Source of the DNA: an uncultured Caulobacterales bacterium
Lineage (GTDB): Bacteria; Pseudomonadota; Alphaproteobacteria; Caulobacterales; Caulobacteraceae
DNA length: 46,449 nucleotides
Assembly: GCA_903858185.1 (NCBI GenBank)
Contig: CAIOHT010000010.1
Coordinates: 1-46,449 of the forward strand
Direction: 5' to 3'
The notes under the pieces: model-generated
Seen by the model: only the letters and a program-made list of their open reading frames with translations
Told to the model about the DNA's origin: nothing
Database searches by the model: none
Program-made: the position numbers and the translations under genes
Part shown: positions 7,410 through 16,372 of the stretch, piece by piece
Layout: each line of letters opens with the position of its first letter
Position numbering within the stretch: position 1 is the stretch's first letter

Positions 7410-8867
7410 GTGCAGAACGATCTGATTCAATGGGCCGTCTTCGGCGGCCTGACCGCGCTCATGGCGATCCTGACCGGTTGGCAGGTGATGCGCATGGGCG
7501 GGCGGTCCAGCGATTCCAACCGCGAGTACTTTCTGGCCGGCGGGAACCTGACCTGGCCGTTCATCGCCGGCTCGATCACCCTGACCAATCTTTCCACCGA
7601 TCAGCTGGTGGGGATGAACGGAAACCAGATGCTCCTGCTGGCCTGGTGGGAGCTGTCGGCGATCGTCGGCCTGCTGATGCTCTGCTGGGTCTTCCTGCCG
7701 ATCTACTATCGCAACAACTGCACCACGACGACGGAGCTGCTGGAGCGCAAATACGGCTCGAAGCACCTGCGGGCCGTGGTGTCGGTGCTGTTCCTGCTGG
7801 GCAACGTGTTCATCTATCTGCCGATCATGCTCTACACCGGCTCGCTGTTCCTCAAGACGATGTTCGGGGTCGAGATCCCGTTGATCGTCATCGCCGCGGC
7901 GATGGCGATCCTCGGCGGCGCGTACGCGATCGGCGGAGGACTGCGCGCTGTCGCCGTCTATGACACCATTTCCGGGATCGGCGTGCTCGGCATGGCCCTG
8001 CTGGTCATGGTTCTGGCGATGGCGGCGATCGACTTCGACTTCAGCGGCATCCCCGCCGACCGCCTCAGCATGATCGGCGACGAAGACTCCCCGATCCCCT
8101 GGCAGACCCTGCTGACCGGGATGATCTTCATCCAGATGTTCTACTGGAGCACCAACCAGACCATCACCCAGCGGGCGATGGCCGCACCGACGCTGAAGGA
8201 GGGCCAGAAGGGTGTCCTCGCTGCAGCGGTCATCCGACTGCTGATCGTGCCGGCGATCGTGGTTGTGCCTGGCGTGGCGGCCTACAAGCTGTTCGGCGAC
8301 GCCGGTGACGCGACCTATGGGCGGATCGTCGCGATGGTGATGCCAGGCTGGCTGTCGGGCGCATTCGCCGCCTTCATGGCTGCGGCGGTCCTGACCAGTT
8401 ACACCTCGGTGCTGAACTCCTCGGTGACGCTGTATGTCTGCGACCTGCATGAGAAGTTCATCGCCGAAAAGCCGGACGTCGGCCGGCTGAACACCATCAT
8501 CTCCGTCGCCTTCATGGTGCTCTCGGTTCTGCTCGTACCGCTCTACATGGGCGCGGCGTCGATCATAAACCTGGTGCAACAGCTCAACGGCCTGCTGTCG
8601 ATGCCGATCCTGTCGGCCTTCATCGTCGGCCTGATGTTCCGCAATGTGGACGCGCGCGCCGTCATGGGGGCTGTGGTGTTCGGCACGCTGCTCTACGCGG
8701 GCTTCACCTTCGTCTGGACCCCGACCCACTACATACATCTGATGGTGGTCACGCTGGGCGCCTGCATCGCCTTTGCGCTCGGCGTCAATCGCTTCGCCTT
8801 CGGCAAGCGGGCGACGCTGGTCGATTCCGTCAGGAGCCGGATCGGACTGAAGGCGCGCGCTGACTAG
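7410..8867 (+). CDS. Sodium:solute symporter family transporter (SSS)
   Basis: A 485-residue inner-membrane protein with about 13 hydrophobic segments. The early block FLAGGNLTW followed by GSITLTNLSTDQLVGMNG is characteristic of the SSS family, close to the YidK/SglT branch that takes up sugars or related solutes with sodium. The start is a GTG at 7410, preceded by a GGGGGGAAG ribosome site; no better ATG lies nearby before the first membrane segment. It is divergent from the amidohydrolase and about 1.7 kb from the sugar operon, so it may bring in the substrate of either. Which solute it carries cannot be told from sequence. Confidence 0.88.
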   Translation: MQNDLIQWAVFGGLTALMAILTGWQVMRMGGRSSDSNREYFLAGGNLTWPFIAGSITLTNLSTDQLVGMNGNQMLLLAWWELSAIVGLLMLCWVFLPIYYRNNCTTTTELLERKYGSKHLRAVVSVLFLLGNVFIYLPIMLYTGSLFLKTMFGVEIPLIVIAAAMAILGGAYAIGGGLRAVAVYDTISGIGVLGMALLVMVLAMAAIDFDFSGIPADRLSMIGDEDSPIPWQTLLTGMIFIQMFYWSTNQTITQRAMAAPTLKEGQKGVLAAAVIRLLIVPAIVVVPGVAAYKLFGDAGDATYGRIVAMVMPGWLSGAFAAFMAAAVLTSYTSVLNSSVTLYVCDLHEKFIAEKPDVGRLNTIISVAFMVLSVLLVPLYMGAASIINLVQQLNGLLSMPILSAFIVGLMFRNVDARAVMGAVVFGTLLYAGFTFVWTPTHYIHLMVVTLGACIAFALGVNRFAFGKRATLVDSVRSRIGLKARAD

Positions 8868-8944
8868 GCAAGCTGCCAGCGCGGGTCTTGTGTTCCGGAC
8901 CAGATGGGGCATTGAAGCCGGCATAAACGAGAGCCCGGTCGCAG

Positions 8945-9595
8945 ATGCTCATGGACCTGATCGCGCCATCCGTGGGCCTGGGGCTCGGAGTCATCGCTGC
9001 CATCCTGTCCACGCGCGTCTTCACGCCCAAGGACATCGCGCCGCGCCGCATCAGTCCGGTCCGCGTCGGGGGCATGGCCCTGGCCGGGCTGGTCCTGGGT
9101 ATATGGTCGGGCCTGCAGCTGGACGGGCCTCTGGCCTGGGCGGGCGCTGCGTTCGGCGTGGCGCTTCTGCTGATCGCAGTCATTGATGCGGAGCACTTCT
9201 GGCTGCCCAACATCCTGACGCTGCCGCTGGGCGCCGCCGGCCTGGCGGTCAGCCTTGTCTTTGGGCCCGGCCGGTTTATCGATCATGTCATGGGCGCAGC
9301 CATCGGCTTCCTTGCGCTGGCCGGTCTGGCCGCGGCGTACAAGCGCCTGCGTGGTCGGGACGGCCTCGGCGGCGGGGATGCGCGACTGCTCGCGGCGCTC
9401 GGGGCCTGGGTCGGGTGGGCCGGGCTGCCGAGCATTCTGGTCTGGGCTTCGGTCGCTGGTCTCAGCTGGGTTCTGGCCCGCATCCTGATGCGCAGGCCGC
9501 CGGCCCCGGACACCGCCCTGCCGTTCGGAACCTATATGGCGATCGGCGCCTGGCTGACCTGGCTATATGGCCCGCTGGGACACTCGGGCTGGTAG
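8945..9595 (+). CDS. gspO: Type IV prepilin peptidase (short, protease domain only)
   Basis: A 216-residue, multi-pass inner-membrane aspartyl protease that cleaves prepilin leader peptides. The two catalytic aspartates can be placed at Asp81 (IDAEHFWLPN) and Asp145 in the GLGGGD motif followed by ARLLAALG. The N-terminal cysteine-rich methyltransferase region of PilD/GspO is absent, so this is a protease-only form; N-methylation of the pseudopilins would need another enzyme or may not occur. It converges on the type II secretion operon, whose five pseudopilins are its likely substrates. Start at 8945 is tentative; an ATG two codons later is equally possible. Confidence 0.85.
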   Translation: MLMDLIAPSVGLGLGVIAAILSTRVFTPKDIAPRRISPVRVGGMALAGLVLGIWSGLQLDGPLAWAGAAFGVALLLIAVIDAEHFWLPNILTLPLGAAGLAVSLVFGPGRFIDHVMGAAIGFLALAGLAAAYKRLRGRDGLGGGDARLLAALGAWVGWAGLPSILVWASVAGLSWVLARILMRRPPAPDTALPFGTYMAIGAWLTWLYGPLGHSGW

Positions 9596-9600
9596 CCTTC

Positions 9601-10074
9601 TCACGGCTGGCAGCCGACCATGCCGGCGACCGGAACGATGGTTTCCCAGCCCTTGCGGTCGCGGTACTCCAGCCACCCGGCCGGCACCACCACACCGCCC
9701 ACCAGGCCGCTGCGGGCATCCATCTGGATCGTGACGCTGACACTCACGCCATCTCCCTCGAAGCGTTGGACCGGAAAATGGCCATAGAGCGCCTCGCCCT
9801 CAGCCGCGACGCGCGGAAGATCGAGGCTCTTGCCGTCAAGCCGGATGCGGGCGATCGCCGGGTCCTGAAGCGCCATGAGCACGCGGCGCGGCGGCGTGGT
9901 CCGCGCCCACAGGAACAGGGCGCACTGACCGCTGGCGAGCGTCTGGGTCGGCAGACCTTCCAGCGGAAGCACGCCCGTCGGGGCGGGGGCGTCCTCGGCC
10001 AGGGCCCGCCCCGGCTCTGCCAGAAGCAGCGCGAGGGCCAGCCCGCCGACAAGTCCGAAGCAACGCATCATCAT
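9601..10074 (-). CDS. Unknown exported protein at the end of the gsp operon
   Basis: A 157-residue protein I do not recognise. It has a clear signal peptide (hydrophobic run at about 7-19, probable cut after ALA near 26), so it is exported. The mature part is about 130 residues with two cysteines (GQCALF and GCQP at the C-terminus) that could form a disulfide. Three ATG codons in a row (10074, 10071, 10068) overlap the gspN stop, which implies translational coupling and a link to secretion. It could be an accessory periplasmic factor of the machine or a small substrate. The stop lies only 5 bases from the convergent prepilin peptidase stop. Confidence 0.7.
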   Translation of the reverse strand: MMMRCFGLVGGLALALLLAEPGRALAEDAPAPTGVLPLEGLPTQTLASGQCALFLWARTTPPRRVLMALQDPAIARIRLDGKSLDLPRVAAEGEALYGHFPVQRFEGDGVSVSVTIQMDARSGLVGGVVVPAGWLEYRDRKGWETIVPVAGMVGCQP

Positions 10075-10775
10075 CCCAAACGCCCTTCAACAGTCCGCCG
10101 GTAGCCGCCGGGCGCGGTGGTGAACCCGTCCGCGGCCAGAATGGCCCCGAGAGCAGGATCGGCGGTCTGGACGACCGCCTCGATCTGATAGCGCCCATTT
10201 GCCTCAAGGCGTAGCGTCAGCCCGGCTGTGGCGCCGTTCGCGCCGCCCGACAGGGCCGCGACCAGGGATCGGCCCTGGCAGACCGGTCGCCCGGTCAGGG
10301 ACACCGGTCCGTCGCCAAGACCGTTGATGGTCGCCGTCACCCGACCGGAAGCCGCGCGGCAGGCTCCCTTTCGAAAATCCGCGCTGAAATCTCGCAGGCT
10401 GACATCGCCGCCCCACCCGCCGGATAATCCCAGGGCGGCCAGCGGAACCGTCGCCGACAACCCCTCCGCGCCCGGCGCGTTGCGGCTGATCCTGAGCCTG
10501 CCCTTCGCCTGGGCGTCGCCGCCGCCGGCCTCGATCCGCGCCCAGGTGCGGCCGATCAGCAAGGGCAGTGGCTCGAGTCCAAGGGTAACGTCACCCAGCC
10601 GGATGCGGCCGAGACGGGCCTCCTGCAGTTGGCCGCCCCAGAGAGAGCCACTCACGGTTCGCGCGGCCAGGTCACGCGGACCGGCCCACCGCAATCCTGT
10701 CGCCAGCGGCATCGTCAGCGGCAGGGCCAAAAGGCCGATGCAGGCAAAGATCAGCCATAGTCCGCGCGGGGTCAT
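10071..10775 (-). CDS. gspN: Type II secretion system protein N
   Basis: A 234-residue protein with one N-terminal membrane segment (about residues 5-25) and a periplasmic remainder, matching GspN in size and layout. The AARTVSGSLWGGQLQEARLG stretch is typical of GspN, and two cysteines sit in the C-terminal half. GspN occurs in only some type II systems and its role in the inner-membrane platform is poorly defined. It follows gspM with a 4-base ATGA overlap and comes last among the recognised gsp genes. Confidence 0.85.
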   Translation of the reverse strand: MTPRGLWLIFACIGLLALPLTMPLATGLRWAGPRDLAARTVSGSLWGGQLQEARLGRIRLGDVTLGLEPLPLLIGRTWARIEAGGGDAQAKGRLRISRNAPGAEGLSATVPLAALGLSGGWGGDVSLRDFSADFRKGACRAASGRVTATINGLGDGPVSLTGRPVCQGRSLVAALSGGANGATAGLTLRLEANGRYQIEAVVQTADPALGAILAADGFTTAPGGYRRTVEGRLG

Positions 10776-11251
10776 CGGTCGCCGCCCTTGAACGAGACTT
10801 CGACCTCGAGCGTGCCGCTATCGGCCTTGGCGGCGGTCATATCGACAACGGTCACGTCCCGGGCCGCTTGTAGCCCACCGATCCATTGCATCAGGGTACG
10901 CGGCTCCACGGCCGAGACCCAGACGGTGAGCCGGCCGTCAGCCTCCAGCCGTCGACGCTCGATGACGATGCCTGCGGCAGCGGCGCTGACATCAATCGCC
11001 CCGACGAGCCCGGCCGGAGCCGCCGGCGCGCCGCGACCGCCGCGACCGCGCGCCGCCGTCTCGATCATGGACAGCTCGGCGGCGGCGACCTGGCGGCGCT
11101 CGCCGGTCCAGGTTGTCGCCGCCTTGAGGGGCGTCAGCACGCCGTACCAGAAGAGCAGGCCGCCGAGGACGAGCGCCAGACCCTGCAGCATGATCTGCTC
11201 GCGCGCGGTTCGCGCATTCCAGAATTCGAGGACGGACGAGAACCGGTTCAC
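10772..11251 (-). CDS. gspM: Type II secretion system protein M
   Basis: A 159-residue inner-membrane protein with a short cytoplasmic N-terminus, a membrane helix at about 21-38 and a periplasmic domain. GspM binds GspL and helps build the assembly platform. The start is a GTG at 11251 that overlaps the gspL stop (GTGA); the frame is open far upstream, but that part is antisense-type sequence inside gspL. Identification rests on size, topology and place between gspL and gspN. Confidence 0.88.
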   Translation of the reverse strand: MNRFSSVLEFWNARTAREQIMLQGLALVLGGLLFWYGVLTPLKAATTWTGERRQVAAAELSMIETAARGRGGRGAPAAPAGLVGAIDVSAAAAGIVIERRRLEADGRLTVWVSAVEPRTLMQWIGGLQAARDVTVVDMTAAKADSGTLEVEVSFKGGDR

Positions 11252-12345
11252 GGCTGCCTCCTGACGCTGATGTCGCTGGTGATCCGCCCACCCTCGGTCA
11301 CGGTGCTTTCGGTGGCGAGACGCAGGCCCTGGCGTCGCCCTGCTGCGATGAGCTGGTCCATGTCCGAATAGTTGCCATAGGACAGGCCGACGCTGAGACC
11401 GTCCTGACCGTAGGCAAGACGGTCGATCTGGGCGCCAGGCGTCTGTTCGACTGCCGTGAAGAAGGCCGCCGCGAGCGATGGGAACCGGTCGACCGTCTGT
11501 TTCCCCGCGAGATGGGCGCGGACGGTCCTTATGTCGGCGTCGGCCGGGATCGCGCGAGGCCAGGCGACCCGGGCCGAGGCCACGGCGCGTCCCTCCATGT
11601 GGCGGGTCGTGATCAGGTCCGTCGCAATGCGGGCGCCGGCGAGCAGGACCGGCGACACAAGCAGGGCCAACGCAAGCAACGCCATACGCCGGGGATTGCG
11701 CCATTGCGGCGGCGAGCGTCCGGGCTCGAAGGCGCCCTGGAGGAGGTCGACTTCCGGCTCGAGCGCCGAGCGCGCCAGCATCGGCTCCAGTTCCTCGAAC
11801 GCGAGCAGCCGTCTCGGCGTGTCGCCGAGAATCGTCTCGGCGAGCGGCCGCTCGGCTGAAAAGGCCAGCTCCGCGCTCCGGACCGCGAGCAACCCGCCGA
11901 AGCCCGCCACCAGCGTCTCGCCGTCCGGCCCTGGCCGCAGCATCAGGTAGTCCGGCGTCATCGAGACCGGCGTCACGCCCCGCGCCTGTGCCTCGGCAAG
12001 CCAGCCCTGGATACGTGCCTGGCCCACGAGTGTGGCGAGACGCCGTCCGTTTTCATCGAGGGTCCCGACGGAGACGTGCACCGCCTCCTGCTCCGCAGCG
12101 ATGTCGTCTTCCAGCAGGAAGGCTGCGGCCGACCGCGTCTGGAGTGCATTGCCCTCCGGCAGATCGAGCCAGCGGGTGACAACATCAGCGCCGGGGACGA
12201 TCACCCGGTCAATCATCGGAGTCTCGGGCGGAGCAGCATCGGGCGGAAGAACGCCGCGCTGCAGGATCGCGCCCGTTTCGGTCACGGTCAGCCAGGGCCA
12301 GGGGCTATCGGGCGCCGACAGAAGGATGAGGCGGTTTGGGGTCAT
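11248..12345 (-). CDS. gspL: Type II secretion system protein L
   Basis: A 365-residue bitopic inner-membrane protein. The N-terminal about 210 residues form the cytoplasmic actin-like domain that binds the ATPase GspE. A single membrane helix lies at about 221-240, followed by a periplasmic ferredoxin-like domain. The start overlaps gspK by 4 bases (ATGA). Length and topology fit the family. Confidence 0.9.
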   Translation of the reverse strand: MTPNRLILLSAPDSPWPWLTVTETGAILQRGVLPPDAAPPETPMIDRVIVPGADVVTRWLDLPEGNALQTRSAAAFLLEDDIAAEQEAVHVSVGTLDENGRRLATLVGQARIQGWLAEAQARGVTPVSMTPDYLMLRPGPDGETLVAGFGGLLAVRSAELAFSAERPLAETILGDTPRRLLAFEELEPMLARSALEPEVDLLQGAFEPGRSPPQWRNPRRMALLALALLVSPVLLAGARIATDLITTRHMEGRAVASARVAWPRAIPADADIRTVRAHLAGKQTVDRFPSLAAAFFTAVEQTPGAQIDRLAYGQDGLSVGLSYGNYSDMDQLIAAGRRQGLRLATESTVTEGGRITSDISVRRQP

Positions 12346-13319
12346 TCGTCGCGGGTCCAGCGTCGCGCCGCCAGCCTGACGGCCCCGGAGGCGTCAACTT
12401 CGAGCAGGGCGTTGAGGGTGGCGGATGAGTTGGCGAAGGTGACCTCGGCGTCGACGCCGAAGAAGCGGGTGCGCAGGGCCACCTGATCCCGCGCGGCATC
12501 CTCCGGCGTCTGGTCGACCAGCAGTGGTTCGTTCCAGAAACTCTGCAAGTTGTCCCAGCCGTCGGTCGGTCGCCCCGCCAGCAGGCGAGCGCCGGCTTCG
12601 GGCGCGATCGCACCGAGCGTGATCATCGTGATCAGGGCGCCTCGATCCGGAGACAACGTATTGACGTTGACGGGCGACAGATCCGCGGTCGGCGGCGCGC
12701 AAACGTAGGGGCGCAGCCGGTCGTAGACCTCCGGCGTGAAGCCCCGCACGGCGCGCAACTCGCTGACCTCGGCCAGCAATGCGCCGCCGGTGCGGTAGGC
12801 CGGTCGGGCGCGGGCGTAGTCCTGATCCTCCGCCCCGCCCATGCTGATGTCGTCGCTGTCGATCCAGTCGGCGAGATTGTCCGCCAGCGTCTGGCCCCGC
12901 CCGGCCGGAATCCCCAGCGCGCCCATCAGGATCACGAACTGCCGGACGCCGAGGTCACGGCGGATCAATCTTTCGCCGCGCGCTTCGACAACGCTGTTGA
13001 GATTGAAGCAGCCCGTGGCGTCCGTGATCCGTCCGGTCAGGACGCCGTTTTCGATCGGAAAGCTGAACGCCCGGCCGTTCCAGTCGCCCTTCAGGGTGGT
13101 GCGCCCGGAGTCGAGCCGGGACAGGCGGCCCACGCGCACCCGCGCCAGTTCCTCGACGCCCAAAGCATAGAGCTGGGCCTGCCCGACGCCCGCGACGTTG
13201 GCTGCACGCCTGACGCCGAACCGGATATCGTCGAGGACGGCGATCGCGATCACCGACATCACGGCCACAAGCAACAGCACGGTCAGCAGGGCCACGCCCC
13301 GTTCGTCGGGGCGATTCAT
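12342..13319 (-). CDS. gspK: Type II secretion system minor pseudopilin K
   Basis: A 325-residue protein, the large tip pseudopilin. The prepilin site is G8/V9 (DERG-VALLTVLLL). Mature position 5 is Thr rather than Glu, which is normal for GspK and distinguishes it from the other pseudopilins. The hydrophobic helix is followed by a large periplasmic domain with helix-hairpin-like segments (DNLADWIDSDD). It caps the pseudopilus with GspI and GspJ. It overlaps gspJ by 4 bases. Confidence 0.93.
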   Translation of the reverse strand: MNRPDERGVALLTVLLLVAVMSVIAIAVLDDIRFGVRRAANVAGVGQAQLYALGVEELARVRVGRLSRLDSGRTTLKGDWNGRAFSFPIENGVLTGRITDATGCFNLNSVVEARGERLIRRDLGVRQFVILMGALGIPAGRGQTLADNLADWIDSDDISMGGAEDQDYARARPAYRTGGALLAEVSELRAVRGFTPEVYDRLRPYVCAPPTADLSPVNVNTLSPDRGALITMITLGAIAPEAGARLLAGRPTDGWDNLQSFWNEPLLVDQTPEDAARDQVALRTRFFGVDAEVTFANSSATLNALLEVDASGAVRLAARRWTRDE

Positions 13320-13903
13320 CGCAGACTTCCCGGAGTCAGGAAGATCTGCTCGAACCGGCCCAGGCCCTTGACCCGAAGCCTGAGGCGCACGGCCTGCGGA
13401 AGTTCGGTTCCGGGGATCGCGGTCCAGCCGGGCATCCAGGCGCCGCGGTTGAGATAGGCGACCTCGACCTGGTCGACGTCGCGCAGCAGGACTTGCGGCG
13501 TCCCGGCCGGCGCACCGTCAAGCGCCGCACGCGTCGTTCGCTCCAGCCGGCCTTCGACAAGACGATAGTCCACGCGCTGCAGGGACGGTCGCTGCGCGGC
13601 GCCGGGATTTTCCCAGCCATGGCGGGTCAGCGCCATGAAGGCCGCGTCTCGCGCCGGTTGCCGTCCAACAAAGGCTCCAGTCGCCGCGGCGCCGGCGCCA
13701 TCCCGGGTGCGGCGGGTCGACAGCTGACTGAGATCGGTCTTGAGCAGAACCCGCGCACGCTGGAACTCGCCGAGACTGTCCATGCGCGACCGCACGGCCG
13801 ACTGCCCCTCAAGCGTCGAGCCCATGACCAGCGCACCCGCGGAGGCGACGAGGCCAAAGACGAACAACGCCGCCAGCATTTCGACGAGGGTGAACCCTTT
13901 CAT
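13316..13903 (-). CDS. gspJ: Type II secretion system minor pseudopilin J
   Basis: A 195-residue minor pseudopilin. The prepilin leader is only three residues (MKG-FTLVE), with Glu at mature position 5, then a hydrophobic helix and a beta-rich periplasmic domain. GspJ joins GspI and GspK in the pseudopilus tip. The start overlaps the gspI stop by 4 bases (ATGA). Confidence 0.92.
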   Translation of the reverse strand: MKGFTLVEMLAALFVFGLVASAGALVMGSTLEGQSAVRSRMDSLGEFQRARVLLKTDLSQLSTRRTRDGAGAAATGAFVGRQPARDAAFMALTRHGWENPGAAQRPSLQRVDYRLVEGRLERTTRAALDGAPAGTPQVLLRDVDQVEVAYLNRGAWMPGWTAIPGTELPQAVRLRLRVKGLGRFEQIFLTPGSLR

Positions 13904-14277
13904 CGCCGCCCCCGGAAGGCGGTCGACTCGGCCAGCGTCCGGAGGCTGTCGGGACGTCCCACCATGACGTCGATCCGCACGAGCTCGGGGTCGCTGGTCC
14001 GGGTGACCTTGCGGACCCAGCGCCAGGGGCGGTCGCCGGCCAGTTCGACCCCGGACGTTTCACCGACCGGCGGCCAGTCGACCAGCGCCTCGGCGATCCG
14101 GTTTTCGGCCACGACACCCGCGAGGACACGGGCCTCGATCGCCGACGCCGTGCGGACGTTCTCGCCGGAGAGGTTGACGAGCGCCAGCGCGGCGATGCTG
14201 AAGACAGCCATCGCAACGAGAACCTCGATGAGGGTGAATCCCTCCTCAGCGGATTGTCGCGTCATCGACCCTGACAT
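13900..14277 (-). CDS. gspI: Type II secretion system minor pseudopilin I
   Basis: A 125-residue minor pseudopilin with prepilin site G13/F14 (EEG-FTLIE) and Glu at mature position 5. The short C-terminal domain fits GspI, which nucleates the tip complex. The first ATG (14277) overlaps gspH by 32 bases; an ATG four codons later (14265) would shorten the overlap to 20 and also leaves a workable leader, so the start is not settled. Confidence 0.9.
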   Translation of the reverse strand: MSGSMTRQSAEEGFTLIEVLVAMAVFSIAALALVNLSGENVRTASAIEARVLAGVVAENRIAEALVDWPPVGETSGVELAGDRPWRWVRKVTRTSDPELVRIDVMVGRPDSLRTLAESTAFRGRR

Positions 14278-14722
14278 TCCCCGCTGTATCGACGCGAACC
14301 CGGGTGCTCTGCCGGCCGCGCGTAATCACGTAGTCGGCCGGCGTCGCAACGCCGGTCGGATCAAAGGCCACCCGGTCGGTTGCCTCTGCCGAGGTCATCC
14401 GGGTTTCCGGCGACCAGGCGACTTCGGCGAACGGGCCGTCCTCGAGCGGCGTCCAGCCGTTGGGTCCACGCGTGCGAAACACATAGCCACGGGGAGAGAC
14501 CGACACCTCGACAGCCCTGTTGGTCAGCAGCGCCTCATCGCGGGCGCGGATCAGCCGCGCCGCAAAGCGGTCGGCCTCGCGCGCGCCGGACGGGCGACCG
14601 TCGGTCGTCGCCAGCACCACAACACTGGCCATCAGACCCATGATCGCAATCACGACCATCAGCTCGGTCAGGGTGAAGCCGGCCTGGCCGTCAGACCTAT
14701 TGCCAGTTACCGATGTCGGCAT
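14246..14722 (-). CDS. gspH: Type II secretion system minor pseudopilin H
   Basis: A 158-residue minor pseudopilin. The prepilin site is G15/F16 (QAG-FTLTE), with Glu at mature position 5 and a long hydrophobic helix (LMVVIAIMGLMASVVVL). The C-terminal part is a GspH-type beta domain. The start overlaps the end of gspG by 26 bases. Confidence 0.92.
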   Translation of the reverse strand: MPTSVTGNRSDGQAGFTLTELMVVIAIMGLMASVVVLATTDGRPSGAREADRFAARLIRARDEALLTNRAVEVSVSPRGYVFRTRGPNGWTPLEDGPFAEVAWSPETRMTSAEATDRVAFDPTGVATPADYVITRGRQSTRVRVDTAGNVRVDDATIR

Positions 14723-15143
14723 CGTTCTTCTCGCCTCCCTCCCGATCGTCCGCGCCGAAGGAGTAGATGTCGAAGACGCCGTGCTTGCCGGGCCGAACGT
14801 ACTGATAGGGATTGCCCCAGGGATCCTTGGGCAGGCGCTTCACGTAGCCGCCCTCGCGATAACGGTCCTGGCGCGCCAGAGACGGCGGCGCCGTGACGAG
14901 CGCGGTAAGGCCCTCGTCAGTCGTCGGATAGGCGAAGGTATCGAGCCGGTAGCTCTCGACTGCCTGTTCCAGCACGGCGATGTCGGCGCGCGCCTTCTCG
15001 CGCATCGCCCGGTCCTGACTGGGCAGCACGTTGATGACGACGATCGTCGCCAGAAGGCCGAGGATGACGACGACGACCATCATCTCGATCAGGGTGAAGC
15101 CGGCTTCGGAGCGACGGCGGGCGATCAGGGTCTGGGCCAGCAT
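14697..15143 (-). CDS. gspG: Type II secretion system major pseudopilin G
   Basis: A 148-residue major pseudopilin, the main subunit of the periplasmic pseudopilus. The prepilin site is G15/F16 (EAG-FTLIE). The C-terminal part carries the family blocks YPTTDEGL, LPKDPWGNPYQY and a conserved FDIYSFGAD loop that binds calcium in relatives. The length is standard. It follows gspF after a 14-base gap; an A/G-rich stretch (GAAGGAAC) supplies the ribosome site. Confidence 0.95.
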   Translation of the reverse strand: MLAQTLIARRRSEAGFTLIEMMVVVVILGLLATIVVINVLPSQDRAMREKARADIAVLEQAVESYRLDTFAYPTTDEGLTALVTAPPSLARQDRYREGGYVKRLPKDPWGNPYQYVRPGKHGVFDIYSFGADDREGGEKNDADIGNWQ

Positions 15144-15157
15144 GGGCGAGGTTCCTT

Positions 15158-16372
15158 CTAGCCTAGAGCAAGGGAGTTGAGCTGCAGGATAGGCAGCAGG
15201 ATCGACAGGACGATGGTCGCGACCACGCCACCCATAACCACGATAATGGCGGGCTCGAGGAGACTGAGGGCCGCGGAGGTGAAGGTGTTGAACTCGCGTT
15301 CGAGATAGTCCGCCGCGCGCCCCAGCATGGGCGCGAGCCGGCCGGAGCTCTCGCCGCCGGCGGTCATGTAGACCAGGATCGGCGGGAAGACGCCGACCCT
15401 GCGCATCGCCGCCGAAAGCCCGCCGCCTTCGCGGATGGCGTCCGCCATCGTCTCGATCGCCTCGCGCATGACCGTGTTGCGGACCGTCCGGCCGGTCAGT
15501 TCCAGACCTTCCAGCACCGGCACGCCGGCCATCACCATGGTGGCAAGCGTCCGGGCCAACCGGGCTGCCTGCACATCGCGGATCAGTCGCCCGATCACGG
15601 GTGTGCGCAGCAGCGCGGAGTCGACCCGCCGTCGAAACGCCGGGCGCCGCAGCGCCCGGACGAAGGCGAACACCCCTACGGCCGTGACCGCCAGCAGAAT
15701 CAGGCCGTTGTTGGCCAGGAAGCCCGAGATGGCCATGACCAGCCGGGTAAGGAGCGGCAGCGACTGGCCCATCGACTCGAACTGGTCGACCACCTTGGGA
15801 ACGACGAAGGTCATCAGGGCGATCACGACGAGAAAGGCGGTGACAGCCAGCACGATGGGGTAGACCAGCGCCGCGGTGACCTTCGCGGCGACCTGTTCCT
15901 GCTGTTCGTAAAGGTCGGCGAGCCGCTCCATGATATCGGGCAACGCGCCGGAGCTTTCGCCTGCAGAGATCATGGCGCGATAGAGGGGTGGAAAGCCCGC
16001 GCCGGGTCGACCCATGGCGTCGGACAGGCGGAAGCCCTCCAGCACACCCTCGTGGACCACCGTGAGGGCGCGGCCGATGCGGGGCGACTCGGCCTGTTGC
16101 GCCATGGTCCGCAGCGCTTCTTCAAGCGGAGTCACCGCGACCAGGGTCGCGAGCTGGCGCGTCAACAGCGCGAGCGCCTTGCCGTCCAGCGGTCGCGGAC
16201 CGAACAGCGCAGTCGACGGCCGGGCCGCCGTCGGCGCGGCCGGCTCGAGCCTGACCGGCGCAAGCCGGCGCCGCGTGAGACCGAGCCGGGCGGCGTCAGC
16301 GTCAACAGCGCTGATCTGACCCTTCCGGGTGCGACCACCGGCATCCAGGGCGATGTAGTCAAACGCCGCCAT
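15158..16372 (-). CDS. gspF: Type II secretion system inner-membrane platform protein F
   Basis: A 404-residue polytopic membrane protein with two T2SSF domains and three membrane segments, the last at the extreme C-terminus. It forms the platform that couples the ATPase to pseudopilus growth. The start is taken at 16372 (MAAFDYIALD), the usual GspF beginning and length; the frame is open 20 codons further inside gspE. The overlap with gspE is 14 bases. Confidence 0.95.
   Translation of the reverse strand: MAAFDYIALDAGGRTRKGQISAVDADAARLGLTRRRLAPVRLEPAAPTAARPSTALFGPRPLDGKALALLTRQLATLVAVTPLEEALRTMAQQAESPRIGRALTVVHEGVLEGFRLSDAMGRPGAGFPPLYRAMISAGESSGALPDIMERLADLYEQQEQVAAKVTAALVYPIVLAVTAFLVVIALMTFVVPKVVDQFESMGQSLPLLTRLVMAISGFLANNGLILLAVTAVGVFAFVRALRRPAFRRRVDSALLRTPVIGRLIRDVQAARLARTLATMVMAGVPVLEGLELTGRTVRNTVMREAIETMADAIREGGGLSAAMRRVGVFPPILVYMTAGGESSGRLAPMLGRAADYLEREFNTFTSAALSLLEPAIIVVMGGVVATIVLSILLPILQLNSLALG

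Noticed and set aside
7098..8924. Long minus-strand open frame (about 600 codons) opposite the symporter
   Set aside because: The product is a run of Asp, His, Arg and Gln typical of the antisense of membrane-protein codons; the plus-strand symporter is convincing.
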